6,085 bases of DNA from an uncultured Gemmiger sp. (GCA_934502625.1 CAKSUQ010000039.1:1-6085); one strand, 5' to 3'. Shown: positions 1 through 4,772, counted from the first letter of the stretch. Notes: a model not told the origin generated them from the sequence alone. Translations and numbers: made by a program.

Positions 1-1
1 G

Positions 2-91
2 CAGGGCAGCCCGGCAGAGCTGTACGCCCGGAAGGGACTGTACGCTCACATGGTGGATCTGCAGTCGACAAGCCAGAGCTGGACGATTTGA
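2..91 (+). CDS. ABC exporter ATP-binding/permease protein, C-terminal end only
   Basis: The window opens inside this gene; the last 29 codons are visible, ending at TGA 89-91. The peptide contains SPAELYARKGLYAHMVDLQS. This matches the tail that follows the H-loop in fused membrane-ATPase exporters of the MsbA/LmrA type, where G-(S/T)-x-x-E-L-x-x-x-x-G-x-Y-x-x-(L/M)-x-x-x-Q is typical. The family pumps lipids, peptides or drugs out across the cytoplasmic membrane, usually as a dimer. The Walker motifs lie upstream of the window, so substrate and full domain order cannot be judged. No clear hairpin terminator follows. In clostridia such exporter pairs often sit next to ECF transporter genes, which fits the ECF-like start of the following pseudogene; that link is inference. 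Confidence 0.75.
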   Translation, partial: QGSPAELYARKGLYAHMVDLQSTSQSWTI

Positions 92-126
92 GAAGGCGTG
101 CGGGATTCCCCCCGAAAAGTGGCTTA

Positions 127-132
127 TATAAT
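127..132 (+). promoter_or_regulatory. possible -10 box (TATAAT) before the membrane-protein pseudogene
   Basis: A perfect TATAAT lies in an AT-rich patch in the 113-bp gap after the ABC gene. The hexamer 17 bp upstream (GATTCC at 104-109) is a poor -35 match, so this rests on the -10 alone. The stretch 92-204 shows nothing else that I can support. Confidence 0.25.
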
Positions 133-204
133 GATAAAATCCCGGTGTGTTCGTTATACGAAAGCCGCCCAAAAAAGAACGTATCATCGTTCAATTATGT
201 ATAA

Positions 205-766
205 ATGAGGGCACTTATAAATCCAATCAATCAGAATTCCAAAAGACTGAGCATCCCCGACCTGATCTTGGTCGATGTGTTTACGGCTATCTATTTTGTG
301 TTAGTGACGATTGCCAACTCCGCATGGCTTTTGCGGGATCACGTGATTGTCTACACCTATTTCAATTTTGGTTGCAAGGAATACCGCACCGAGACAGAAC
401 GCAAGTTCTTTTTGCCATGGAGAGTTCCGGCGTTTGTGATTTTCCTTAGCTTGCAGTTACTGTCCTACTTCCGGTTCAGCATTATCTAGGGCGAGAAGTA
501 CGCCGCCTACCTGCAAAACATAGCAATGAGCGCGCTGTACTTATCCATGCTGCGGGAGCGCGGCAGAGATAAAGGTCAGACCGTCACGATCGCCGTCTGT
601 AAGTGCATCGGTACACGGACTCCAACAATTTGTGGAACCCCGGAGGGCAACCGGTTTATCCCCGTCACGGGTGGTATTTGCTTTGTGTGGGATGTGATTT
701 ACATTGTGGAACTGAAAAAGGTAGGTAAAGGAGAAAAAGCAAGAACCGCAGGCCCTCACAGAGTAA
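205..766 (+). pseudogene. chimeric, broken integral-membrane protein gene (ECF S-component-like start)
   Basis: The frame opens at ATG 205, directly after an in-frame TAA and without a visible ribosome binding site. Residues 14-33 (KRLSIPDLILVDVFTAIYFV) resemble the start of MptD/Trep_Strep-type ECF transporter substrate-binding components, which read roughly L-x-x-x-D-L-I-x-x-x-x-F-T-A-I-Y-F-V. From about residue 40 the sequence no longer fits that family. It becomes an unrecognised membrane protein with hydrophobic segments near residues 73-93 and, after the stop, around codons 153-168. The frame is cut by TAG at 487-489, where TAT or TAC (Tyr) would give a natural IIYGEKYAAYL. A single-base shift near 730 would lead into KEKKQEPQALTE and TAA 764-766, a more natural charged tail than the current frame, which runs to 855 into the repeat. 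I read this as two gene pieces fused and then decayed. The ECF assignment is from memory of the family pattern; the second half is unidentified. Confidence 0.5.
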
Positions 767-844
767 GGCATTTTGCCAGATTCTGCGCGAGCCTTCTTGT
801 TTTCTCTACCTTCACGCTTAGTCGAGATTTCCCTCGATGGCTGA
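767..844 (+). pseudogene. orphan C-terminal coding tail shared with the second repeat copy
   Basis: Between the TAA at 764-766 and a TGA at 842-844 one frame reads FLFSLPSRLVEISLDG-stop. The minus-strand counterpart at the outer edge of the second repeat copy reads NQPSCLVDMLLDA-stop, ending at 1771-1773. PS-x-LV-(D/E)-x-x-LD-x-stop is shared, and several DNA differences fall at third codon positions. This suggests both repeat copies begin inside the 3' end of the same kind of gene, perhaps an integrase or other element-borne gene whose body has been lost here. The tail is too short for a family call, and chance similarity is not excluded. Confidence 0.3.
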
Positions 845-859
845 CCACCATTTGACCAC
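842..859 (+). promoter_or_regulatory. tandem TGACCAC motif, candidate recombinase arm-type sites
   Basis: TGACCAC occurs at 842-848 and again at 853-859, a period of 11 bp or one helical turn. The 28 bases from 842 to 869 are identical in the other copy even though the next 15 bases differ strongly (6 of 15). Conservation next to a variable stretch points to a protein-binding site. Short direct repeats near an integrated end are typical of tyrosine-recombinase arm sites; that role is inferred. Confidence 0.4.
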
Positions 860-888
860 TACTGTGCAGCGACACCGCAAAATGTCGG

Positions 889-924
889 AAAAGCCCGTTG
901 TGACAACCAACAACGGGCTTTTTC
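889..924 (+). terminator. intrinsic terminator, probably bidirectional, in repeat copy 1
   Basis: A perfect 13-bp stem pairs 889-901 with 910-922 around an 8-base loop. The core is GCCCGTTGT/ACAACGGGC, flanked by AAAA on the left and TTTTT on the right, so it could stop transcripts from either side. The loop is itself part of a small TTGTGACAA dyad. Confidence 0.75.
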
Positions 925-1005
925 TTGGTTTGGCGGCAACTATGCAGAACCGACAAATTTTACGTTTCAACGCCAGTCTATACCGCCCTGTCGCAGTTCT
1001 CCGAC

Positions 1006-1043
1006 GCCAGGTGCCGGGGGTTCGAATCCCTTCGGGCGCACCA
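1006..1043 (+). pseudogene. tRNA 3' fragment (T-arm, acceptor 3' strand and CCA), probable attachment-site half
   Basis: The T-arm is clear: stem GGGGG (1016-1020), loop TTCGAAT (1021-1027), stem CCCTT (1028-1032), with two G-T wobbles. It is followed by acceptor strand CGGGCGC (1033-1039), discriminator A (1040) and encoded CCA (1041-1043). The acceptor would need GCGCCCG at the 5' end, as in many tRNA-Arg genes, but no such sequence, D-arm or convincing anticodon arm lies upstream: 842-1005 is repeat sequence instead. So only the 3' part of a tRNA is present. A 3' tRNA end joined to element sequence is the usual product of integration into a tRNA gene. The Arg identity is tentative. Confidence 0.65.
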
Positions 1044-1044
1044 A
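1023..1044 (+). repeat. 22-bp direct repeat, copy 1 (tRNA 3' end)
   Basis: This runs from the C of the T-loop through CCA and one further A. It is identical over 22 bases to 1191-1212 and differs at both flanking bases. Confidence 0.85.
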
Positions 1045-1079
1045 GAGCAGTACCTTATGGGTGCTGCTCTTTTTGTTTT
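1044..1079 (+). terminator. intrinsic terminator after the tRNA fragment
   Basis: GAGCAGTACC (1045-1054) pairs with GGTGCTGCTC (1060-1069) through a TTATG loop. The stem has 10 bp with one G-T wobble, followed by TTTTTGTTTT. It starts directly after the CCA, the normal layout of a tRNA transcription unit. Confidence 0.85.
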
Positions 1080-1124
1080 GCACGGATTTTATGGGGCGGT
1101 AAAAGAAGAAATTCGAATAGCCCG

Positions 1125-1176
1125 TGCCCCGCGCTTTACATCCCGCGGGGCAGAAACGCCCCAGTGGGGCGTTTCT
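1125..1176. repeat. two abutting GC-rich hairpins (REP-like palindromes)
   Basis: The first hairpin pairs TGCCCCGCG (1125-1133) with CGCGGGGCA (1144-1152), 9 bp with a 10-base loop. The second pairs AGAAACGCCCC (1152-1162) with GGGGCGTTTCT (1166-1176), a perfect 11-bp stem with an AGT loop. They share base 1152, so the two stems are alternative or stacked at that point. No T-run follows, which argues against ordinary terminators. They look like a dispersed palindromic intergenic repeat; copies elsewhere in the genome would be needed to confirm that. Confidence 0.7.
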
Positions 1177-1190
1177 AGGGCGCGGTTTGG

Positions 1191-1212
1191 CGAATCCCTT
1201 CGGGCGCACCAA
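1191..1212 (+). repeat. 22-bp direct repeat, copy 2 (tRNA 3' end)
   Basis: This is a second exact copy of the tRNA 3' terminal segment, 168 bp downstream of the first. Here the upstream half of the T-arm is replaced by unrelated sequence (GCGGTTTGG), so no T-stem can form. Like the first copy it is followed within a few bases by a strong terminator, as behind a real tRNA gene. Confidence 0.85.
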
Positions 1213-1214
1213 TG

Positions 1215-1260
1215 AAAATCTGAACCTTTTCTCGATAGGAGAAGGGTTCGGATTTTTTGT
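1215..1260 (+). terminator. intrinsic terminator after the second tRNA 3' copy
   Basis: The arms TCTGAACCTTTTCTC (1219-1233) and GAGAAGGGTTCGGA (1239-1252) pair, with wobbles and one bulged T. Four A's on the left can pair into the T-run on the right (TTTTTTGTTTT). It is strong and again lies directly behind a tRNA 3' end. Confidence 0.85.
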
Positions 1261-1476
1261 TTTCTTCAGAAAGCAGAATGAAGGCTCCTTCCCGACGGCT
1301 GTGTGTCCGAAACTTTATAGCCATCTTCTTTGCAGAGGATGACTTGGCTGTTGAGAGTCGATACCGGCTCTCAATGCGGTAGGCACCCAAAGCTTCGTTT
1401 TGTGTGCGATCAGCATCAGAAGAACCGTGTAACGAGAGTCACAACTGTAAAGGTGCCATAAGGCGAGGACACAAAC
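1261..1476. other. non-coding stretch with one hairpin, otherwise unrecognised
   Basis: I see no convincing gene here on either strand. The only structure I can support is a 9-bp hairpin, TTGAGAGTC (1351-1359) with GGCTCTCAA (1366-1374), one G-T wobble and a GATACC loop, without a T-run. The end of the stretch carries the possible ribosome binding site AAGGCGAGG (1460-1468) of the next small gene. Together with 842-1260 (repeat, tRNA fragments, hairpins, terminators) this accounts for the gene-free stretch from 845 to 1476. Confidence 0.5.
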
Positions 1477-1637
1477 ATGAAGTACGATGAAAGAACTTGC
1501 CAATTCAACATGGACACCGGGTGCATGGAGTTGATTCTCCAGGATGGAGAAGAATTTCCATTGACTGCACCGGGGTTGAGGATGCGCTGGCTGTGACCAT
1601 AGCGCAGAGGTCAGAGAACCACGACAGGGCGGTATAG
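1477..1637 (+). pseudogene. frameshifted small conserved gene (DUF6061-like pattern)
   Basis: ATG 1477 sits 8 bp after AAGGCGAGG and opens MKYDERTCQFNMDTGCMELI, which resembles the start of small clostridial proteins of the DUF6061 kind (C-x-(F/Y)-N-M-D-T-G-C-x-E-L). This frame ends early at TGA 1594-1596 (39 residues). From 1560 the next frame instead reads IDCTGVEDALAVTIAQRSE, the expected continuation, and runs to TAG 1635-1637. One missing base around 1551-1560 would join the two into about 53 residues. The last codons lie inside repeat copy 2. The same in-frame TAG and a similar preceding peptide (SENCDRAV versus SENHDRAV) can be read on the minus strand of copy 1, so the repeat may carry this gene's 3' end. 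Function is unknown, and the family name is from memory. Confidence 0.5.
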
Positions 1638-1690
1638 ACCGACGATGAAACGTAAATTTTGTCAGTCCTGCACATTTGCCGCCAAAACAG

Positions 1691-1726
1691 GAAAAAGCCC
1701 ATTGTTGGTTGTCACAACAGGCTTTT
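1691..1726 (-). terminator. intrinsic terminator in repeat copy 2
   Basis: This is the counterpart of 889-924. Read on the minus strand the stem is GCCTGTTGT/ACAATGGGC: two pairs that are G-C in copy 1 are U-G and G-U wobbles here, so the minus-strand RNA hairpin stays closed. On the plus strand the same positions give C-A and A-C mismatches. The T-run follows on the minus strand. Confidence 0.65.
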
Positions 1727-1755
1727 CCGGCATTTTATAGTACCTCTGCACAGTA

Positions 1756-1773
1756 GTGGTCAAATGGTGGTCA
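1756..1773 (-). promoter_or_regulatory. tandem TGACCAC motif, second copy
   Basis: On the minus strand TGACCAC lies at 1773-1767 and 1762-1756 with the same 11-bp period as in copy 1. The first motif overlaps the TGA stop of the upstream minus-strand frame, as it overlaps TGA 842-844 in copy 1. Confidence 0.4.
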
Positions 1774-1875
1774 AGCGTCAAGCAACATATCGACCAAGCA
1801 GGAGGGCTGATTCCGCCCAGCATGAATTACATTGGCAACATACGCGAAAAGATTAAGCTCATCAATCCAGAAATA

Positions 1876-2223
1876 GATATAATAATATTCATAGTGCCCT
1901 TTCTTTTTCTGTGACTTTTTAAGCTGAAGCGGCTTGCCGCACTCCGGGCAAACTTTCGTGGCACGGATATATCCGGCAAATGTTTTCCTGTCAGAAGAAC
2001 CTTCCTCCGCAACGCCATAGTCGATAACCTGATTCATTTTAGAGACAGCGGATAATACCTTGGCAAATGCCTGCGTATCGGAAAACATAAGGGAGCGCTT
2101 CGGCAACTTTCTCTCCATGAAATGTGCGTTGGCAGCAGCAATAAATTTCCCCTTAGCGCGGGTCATTGCAACATTGAACAATCGATTGGCATAGTTGTTA
2201 TCCTTGAAAGTGAGCAATGGACG
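1876..2223 (-). pseudogene. C-terminal remnant of a superfamily I DNA/RNA helicase
   Basis: The open frame spans 1771-2313 on the minus strand (180 codons), but only residues about 31-146 look like protein of one origin. NRLFNVAMTRAKGKF (residues 43-57) is a clear helicase motif VI of the UvrD/DNA2-NAM7 type, where the arginine contacts ATP. LPKRSLMFSD follows, then CPECGKP (residues 122-128), the first half of a topoisomerase-type zinc ribbon; the second cysteine pair is missing. All ATPase motifs upstream of VI are absent, and the region upstream of residue 31 (2224-2313) overlaps the tail of a plus-strand gene, so the ATG at 2313 is not its true start. Its C-terminal 30 or so residues run into the repeat. 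Full-length relatives are many hundreds of residues long. It is almost certainly dead. Confidence 0.65.
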
Positions 2224-2224
2224 G

Positions 2225-2302
2225 GGGAAGCCTGCCGCCCCGGCACCACCCCGCGACACCAATGTTGAGGAAACCAAAGAGCAGTACCGCAGCCTGATGT
2301 AA
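2225..2302 (+). pseudogene. last 25 codons of an unidentified plus-strand gene
   Basis: One plus-strand frame ending at TAA 2300-2302 reads GKPAAPAPP then RDTNVEETKEQYRSLM. The Pro/Ala linker followed by a charged, helical tail looks like a genuine protein C-terminus, and it ends 20 bp before the convergent regulator's stop codon, as a normal convergent neighbour would. Upstream of about 2222 the same frame runs antisense through the helicase remnant. I infer that the body of this gene was replaced when the helicase fragment arrived. It is too short for a family call. Confidence 0.35.
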
Positions 2303-2322
2303 GCGTCATACATATCGCATTT

Positions 2323-3204
2323 TTATGTTTCGGATGTATTTGGCATTGGTTTCAGTGCATTTTTGCGGTATTGCTGCGGGCTTTGCCCTGTCATGGAAGA
2401 AAAGCGCGTGGAAAAGTTGCTTTCATCCTCAAACCCCACCTGACGGGCAATCTCGCCAATGGGAAAGTCCGTCAGCACCAGCAGCTCCTTTGCGCGGGTC
2501 ATGCGGGTAGACAGCAGGAAATTGTAGGGCGTGGTGCCCATGTACTGCCGGAACAGCCGCAAGAACCAGCTTTTGCTGATGGGTATCTGCTCCAACAGGG
2601 TGTCCAGCGTGAGCGGCTCGGTATAATGCACACGGATGTAATCTGCAATCTGTTCAATCATCGAGCGATTGGAGCGGCTTTCGTCCCCGGCCAGCAGCTG
2701 CCGCCCTAGGGCGGCGGTCATTTTATGCAAGGTCAAGCCGATTTCCAGCTGGGAGACCGTTGTGCCTTTTTCCCACTCGGCAAACAGCTTTTCAAACAGT
2801 GGCAGCATCTCCATGCGGCTGACCCTGGCGGAGGAAAGCCGCCCTTGGGGCTGCAGGACCTCAGCCAGCGATTTCACGCCTGCCCCATCCAGATGCACCC
2901 AGTAATGATCCCAGCAGTTGTAGCCGGGGGCGGTGCAGTAGCTTTGCGGGGTACGGCAATCCAATAACAGGGCTGTGCCCTCCGGTAGGCTGATATACTG
3001 GCCATTCTGCTCAATCAGCCCGGCACCTGTCAGGGTGTAAAAAAGGATGTAGCTTTCCTTATCGGTACGAGCCGTGGCAAAACGCGACCGGCCATAGAAA
3101 TGCCCTGTCTCCGTTGCATAGAAAGGCTGCGCCAGAACCGAGCTGTTTGGGGTCGCCCGCAGCCACACACTGCGCTCTTCCACATCCATGTTATAGGTAA
3201 GCAT
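2323..3204 (-). CDS. AraC-family transcriptional regulator, probable rhamnose-operon activator
   Basis: A 293-residue cytoplasmic regulator. Residues about 20-110 form the sensing cupin-like AraC_binding domain, including GAGLIEQNGQYISLPEGTAL and the tryptophan/histidine-rich CWDHYWVHL (97-105). Residues about 183-282 form the DNA-binding domain with two helix-turn-helix units: the first around 198-223 (LTLDTLLEQIPISKSWFLRL), the second around 247-281 with the signature IGEIARQVGFEDESNFSTRF and the closing GQSPQQYRK. Length is typical of the family. The start at 3204 is supported by AAGGAG (3211-3216) six bases upstream. It diverges from rhaB across a 132-bp region, the usual layout for a local sugar-responsive activator. 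L-rhamnose or L-rhamnulose as ligand is inferred from the neighbours only. The 3' side abuts decayed DNA and I see no strong terminator. Confidence 0.88.
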   Translation of the reverse strand: MLTYNMDVEERSVWLRATPNSSVLAQPFYATETGHFYGRSRFATARTDKESYILFYTLTGAGLIEQNGQYISLPEGTALLLDCRTPQSYCTAPGYNCWDHYWVHLDGAGVKSLAEVLQPQGRLSSARVSRMEMLPLFEKLFAEWEKGTTVSQLEIGLTLHKMTAALGRQLLAGDESRSNRSMIEQIADYIRVHYTEPLTLDTLLEQIPISKSWFLRLFRQYMGTTPYNFLLSTRMTRAKELLVLTDFPIGEIARQVGFEDESNFSTRFSSMTGQSPQQYRKNALKPMPNTSET

Positions 3205-3232
3205 CGTAGTCTCCTTAGTAGAATTATCACAA

Positions 3233-3261
3233 AGTATACGCCTTTTTTGTTTATGGAATCT
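3233..3261 (-). promoter_or_regulatory. candidate promoter for the AraC-type regulator
   Basis: On the minus strand TATACT (3238-3233) is a 5/6 match to a -10 box, about 29 bp before the start codon. The -35 position with 17-bp spacing (AGATTC) is poor. GATAAT a few bases further downstream is an alternative -10. Confidence 0.35.
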
Positions 3262-3282
3262 GCTTTATAAAAGCCGTATAAT
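3254..3282 (+). promoter_or_regulatory. candidate promoter of the rhaB operon
   Basis: A perfect TATAAT at 3277-3282 lies 54 bp before the rhaB start. The -35 at 17-bp spacing is TGGAAT (3254-3259), only 3 of 6 matches. A consensus -10 with a weak -35 is typical of promoters that need an AraC-type activator. Leader 3283-3336 ends in a strong ribosome binding site. Confidence 0.5.
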
Positions 3283-3284
3283 GC
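3262..3284. promoter_or_regulatory. imperfect dyad overlapping the rhaB -10 box, candidate operator
   Basis: GCTTTATA (3262-3269) and TATAATGC (3277-3284) form an inverted repeat with 7 of 8 matching positions and a 7-bp spacer. It covers the spacer and -10 box of the rhaB promoter. The position suits a repressor or regulator contact. Part of the match comes from the -10 hexamer itself, so chance is possible. Confidence 0.3.
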
Positions 3285-3336
3285 GAACAAAGAGTTCAAG
3301 ATTTCTTACAGGAATTTTACCAAAGAGGAGGCAATT

Positions 3337-4761
3337 ATGCAACCCTGTTTTTTAGCAGTTGACATAGGTGCGTCCAGTGGGCGTCACATTGTCGGCATCG
3401 TGCAGGACGGCAAAATCACCTTGCAGGAGGTCTACCGCTTTGAAAATGGCGTCCACCGGGAAAACGGCCACCTGTGCTGGAATATCGATGCTCTGGCAGC
3501 TGAAGTTGTGAACGGCCTGAAGGCCGCCCACGATGCCGGGTACACCCCCGCCACCATCGGCATTGATACATGGGCTGTGGACTTTGTGCTGCTGGACGCT
3601 GATGGCCAGCGTATCGGCGATGCCGTGGCTTACCGCGATGAGCGCACCGAGGGTGTGCGCGAGGTGCTGGAACGTGATTACGGTTTGACCTTTGCCGAAC
3701 ATTACGCCCGCACCGGCATCCAGTACCAGAAGTTCAACACAGTCTACCAGCTGATGGCGCTGAAGCAAGAGCACCCGGATCAGCTGGCCGCCGCCAAGAC
3801 GTTTTTGATGGTGCCCGATTACCTGAACTACCTGCTGTGCGGTGTGGCTGCCAACGAGTACACCAACGCCAGCACCACCGCGCTGGTGGGCGCAGACAGC
3901 AAGGATTGGGACGATGCGCTGATTGCAATGCTTGGCCTGCCGCGAGACATCTTCCAGTCTGTTAAAATGGCGGGCACCGTGCTGGGCCACCTGACCCCGG
4001 AGATGCAGGCTAAGGTTGGCTTTGATGCCGAGGTCATTCTGCCCGCTACTCACGATACCGGCTCGGCTTTTCTGGCGGTGCCTGCGCGGGATGAGTTTGC
4101 CGTGTACCTTTCCAGCGGTACATGGAGCTTGCTTGGCGTGGAGAACGCCGCAGCTATCACCAGTGCCGACAGCTGTGCTGCTAACTTTACCAACGAGGGC
4201 GGTTACGAATACCGTTACCGCTACTTGAAGAACATCATGGGTCTGTGGATGATCCAATCTGTCCGCCGCGAACTTGGCGAGCAGAACGGCACACGTCCCA
4301 GCTTCCCCGAACTGATTGCCGCCGCCAAGGAGGCGGCCGACTTTGCCGGCTGCGTGGATCCGAACGACAGCCGGTTTCTGGCTCCCACTTCGATGATTGC
4401 AGAGATCAAGGCCGCCTGCACCGACACGCAACAGCCCATGCCGCAGACGACCGGAGAGGTCATGCAGTGCATCTACAACTCGCTGACGCAGGATTACGGC
4501 CGCGCCATCGAGACACTGCAAGCCCTGACCGGCAAAACCTACACGAGCCTGAACATCGTGGGCGGTGGCAGTCAGGACGGCTATCTCAACCAGCTGACCG
4601 CCAACGCCACTGGCCTGCCGGTGTTTGCCGGCCCCACTGAGGGCACAGCCCTAGGTAACCTGATGGTGCAGTTCATCCATGCAGGAATCTTTGCCGACCT
4701 GACCGAGGCGCGCGCCGCGATCAAACGCAGTTTTGAGATCAAAGAATATCACCCGCAATAA
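3337..4761 (+). CDS. rhaB: rhamnulokinase (L-rhamnulose kinase, EC 2.7.1.5)
   Basis: A 474-residue FGGY-family sugar kinase that phosphorylates L-rhamnulose with ATP to L-rhamnulose 1-phosphate, the second step of rhamnose breakdown, in the cytoplasm. Seen in the sequence: phosphate loop AVDIGASSGR (residues 7-16); IDTWAVDFVLLD (76-87), the sugar-contacting block; GIQYQKFNTVYQL (127-139), characteristic of RhaB over other FGGY kinases; ATHDTGSAF (237-245) with Asp240 at the position of the catalytic base; SSGTWSLLG (259-267); and the C-terminal nucleotide-binding NIVGGGSQDGYLNQLTANAT (406-425). The length is close to the roughly 490 residues of known RhaB. The start is fixed by AGAGGAGG (3324-3331) five bases before ATG. 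It is first in an operon with the isomerase, 11 bp apart, and diverges from the AraC-type regulator. A fuculose or other deoxy-ketose substrate is a less likely alternative. Confidence 0.93.
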   Translation: MQPCFLAVDIGASSGRHIVGIVQDGKITLQEVYRFENGVHRENGHLCWNIDALAAEVVNGLKAAHDAGYTPATIGIDTWAVDFVLLDADGQRIGDAVAYRDERTEGVREVLERDYGLTFAEHYARTGIQYQKFNTVYQLMALKQEHPDQLAAAKTFLMVPDYLNYLLCGVAANEYTNASTTALVGADSKDWDDALIAMLGLPRDIFQSVKMAGTVLGHLTPEMQAKVGFDAEVILPATHDTGSAFLAVPARDEFAVYLSSGTWSLLGVENAAAITSADSCAANFTNEGGYEYRYRYLKNIMGLWMIQSVRRELGEQNGTRPSFPELIAAAKEAADFAGCVDPNDSRFLAPTSMIAEIKAACTDTQQPMPQTTGEVMQCIYNSLTQDYGRAIETLQALTGKTYTSLNIVGGGSQDGYLNQLTANATGLPVFAGPTEGTALGNLMVQFIHAGIFADLTEARAAIKRSFEIKEYHPQ

Positions 4762-4772
4762 AGGAGGTCCCC

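Larger units (their letters stand above)
842..1005 (+). repeat. 164-bp inverted repeat, copy 1 (element end)
   Basis: This segment matches the reverse complement of 1610-1773 over 164 positions without gaps, with about 22 mismatches counted by hand (near 87% identity). Weaker similarity, about 25 of 34 positions, continues outward from 841 to about 810. Parts in order: tandem TGACCAC motifs (842-859), a variable stretch, a hairpin terminator (889-924), a GGCGGCAA and TGCAG block, a TTTACGTTTCA block, then CTATACCGCCCTGTCG and GTTCTC-(C/T)-GAC. Similarity stops at 1005, directly before the tRNA 3' fragment. That arrangement is what one expects at the end of an element integrated into a tRNA gene by a tyrosine recombinase. 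Divergence between the copies argues for old or independently acquired copies, not a recent local duplication. Confidence 0.8.
1610..1773 (-). repeat. 164-bp inverted repeat, copy 2
   Basis: This is the inverted partner of 842-1005. Read on the minus strand it has the same order: TGACCAC pair, terminator hairpin, CTATACCGCCCTGTCG block. Its outer edge merges with the tail of the minus-strand frame that carries the helicase remnant. Its inner edge meets the frameshifted small gene at 1477-1637, whereas copy 1 meets the tRNA fragment. The unique segment between the copies (1006-1609) is 604 bp long. Confidence 0.8.

Noticed and set aside
1001..1043. tmRNA 3' end
   Set aside because: The T-arm and CCA fit any tRNA-like end, but the acceptor strand CGGGCGC does not match the usual tmRNA acceptor. 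No tag frame or pseudoknot region lies upstream; that space is repeat copy 1.
837..1178. Plus-strand open frame of 113 codons across the repeat and the tRNA fragment
   Set aside because: It reads through a terminator, a tRNA T-arm and a hairpin. It has no ribosome binding site, and its translation is only the frame of non-coding repeat sequence.
1175..1390. 71-codon minus-strand open frame over the second terminator
   Set aside because: It covers a strong plus-strand terminator and the tRNA 3' copy, lacks a ribosome binding site, and shows no recognisable motif.
1659..1856. Plus-strand open frame of 65 codons through repeat copy 2
   Set aside because: It is the mirror of a similar open frame on the minus strand of copy 1 (756-956). 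Both arise because the repeat lacks stops in that frame; there is no start signal.
1822..1914. 30-codon plus-strand frame starting MNYIGNIREKI
   Set aside because: The first residues recall the start of Nudix hydrolases, but the rest does not. The nearest AGGAGG is about 15 bases away and the frame runs antisense to the helicase remnant. At most it is a fragment.
3352..4521. 389-codon minus-strand open frame opposite rhaB
   Set aside because: It is a shadow of a GC-rich gene: rhaB has full family motifs and a ribosome binding site, while the antisense translation shows no domain pattern.
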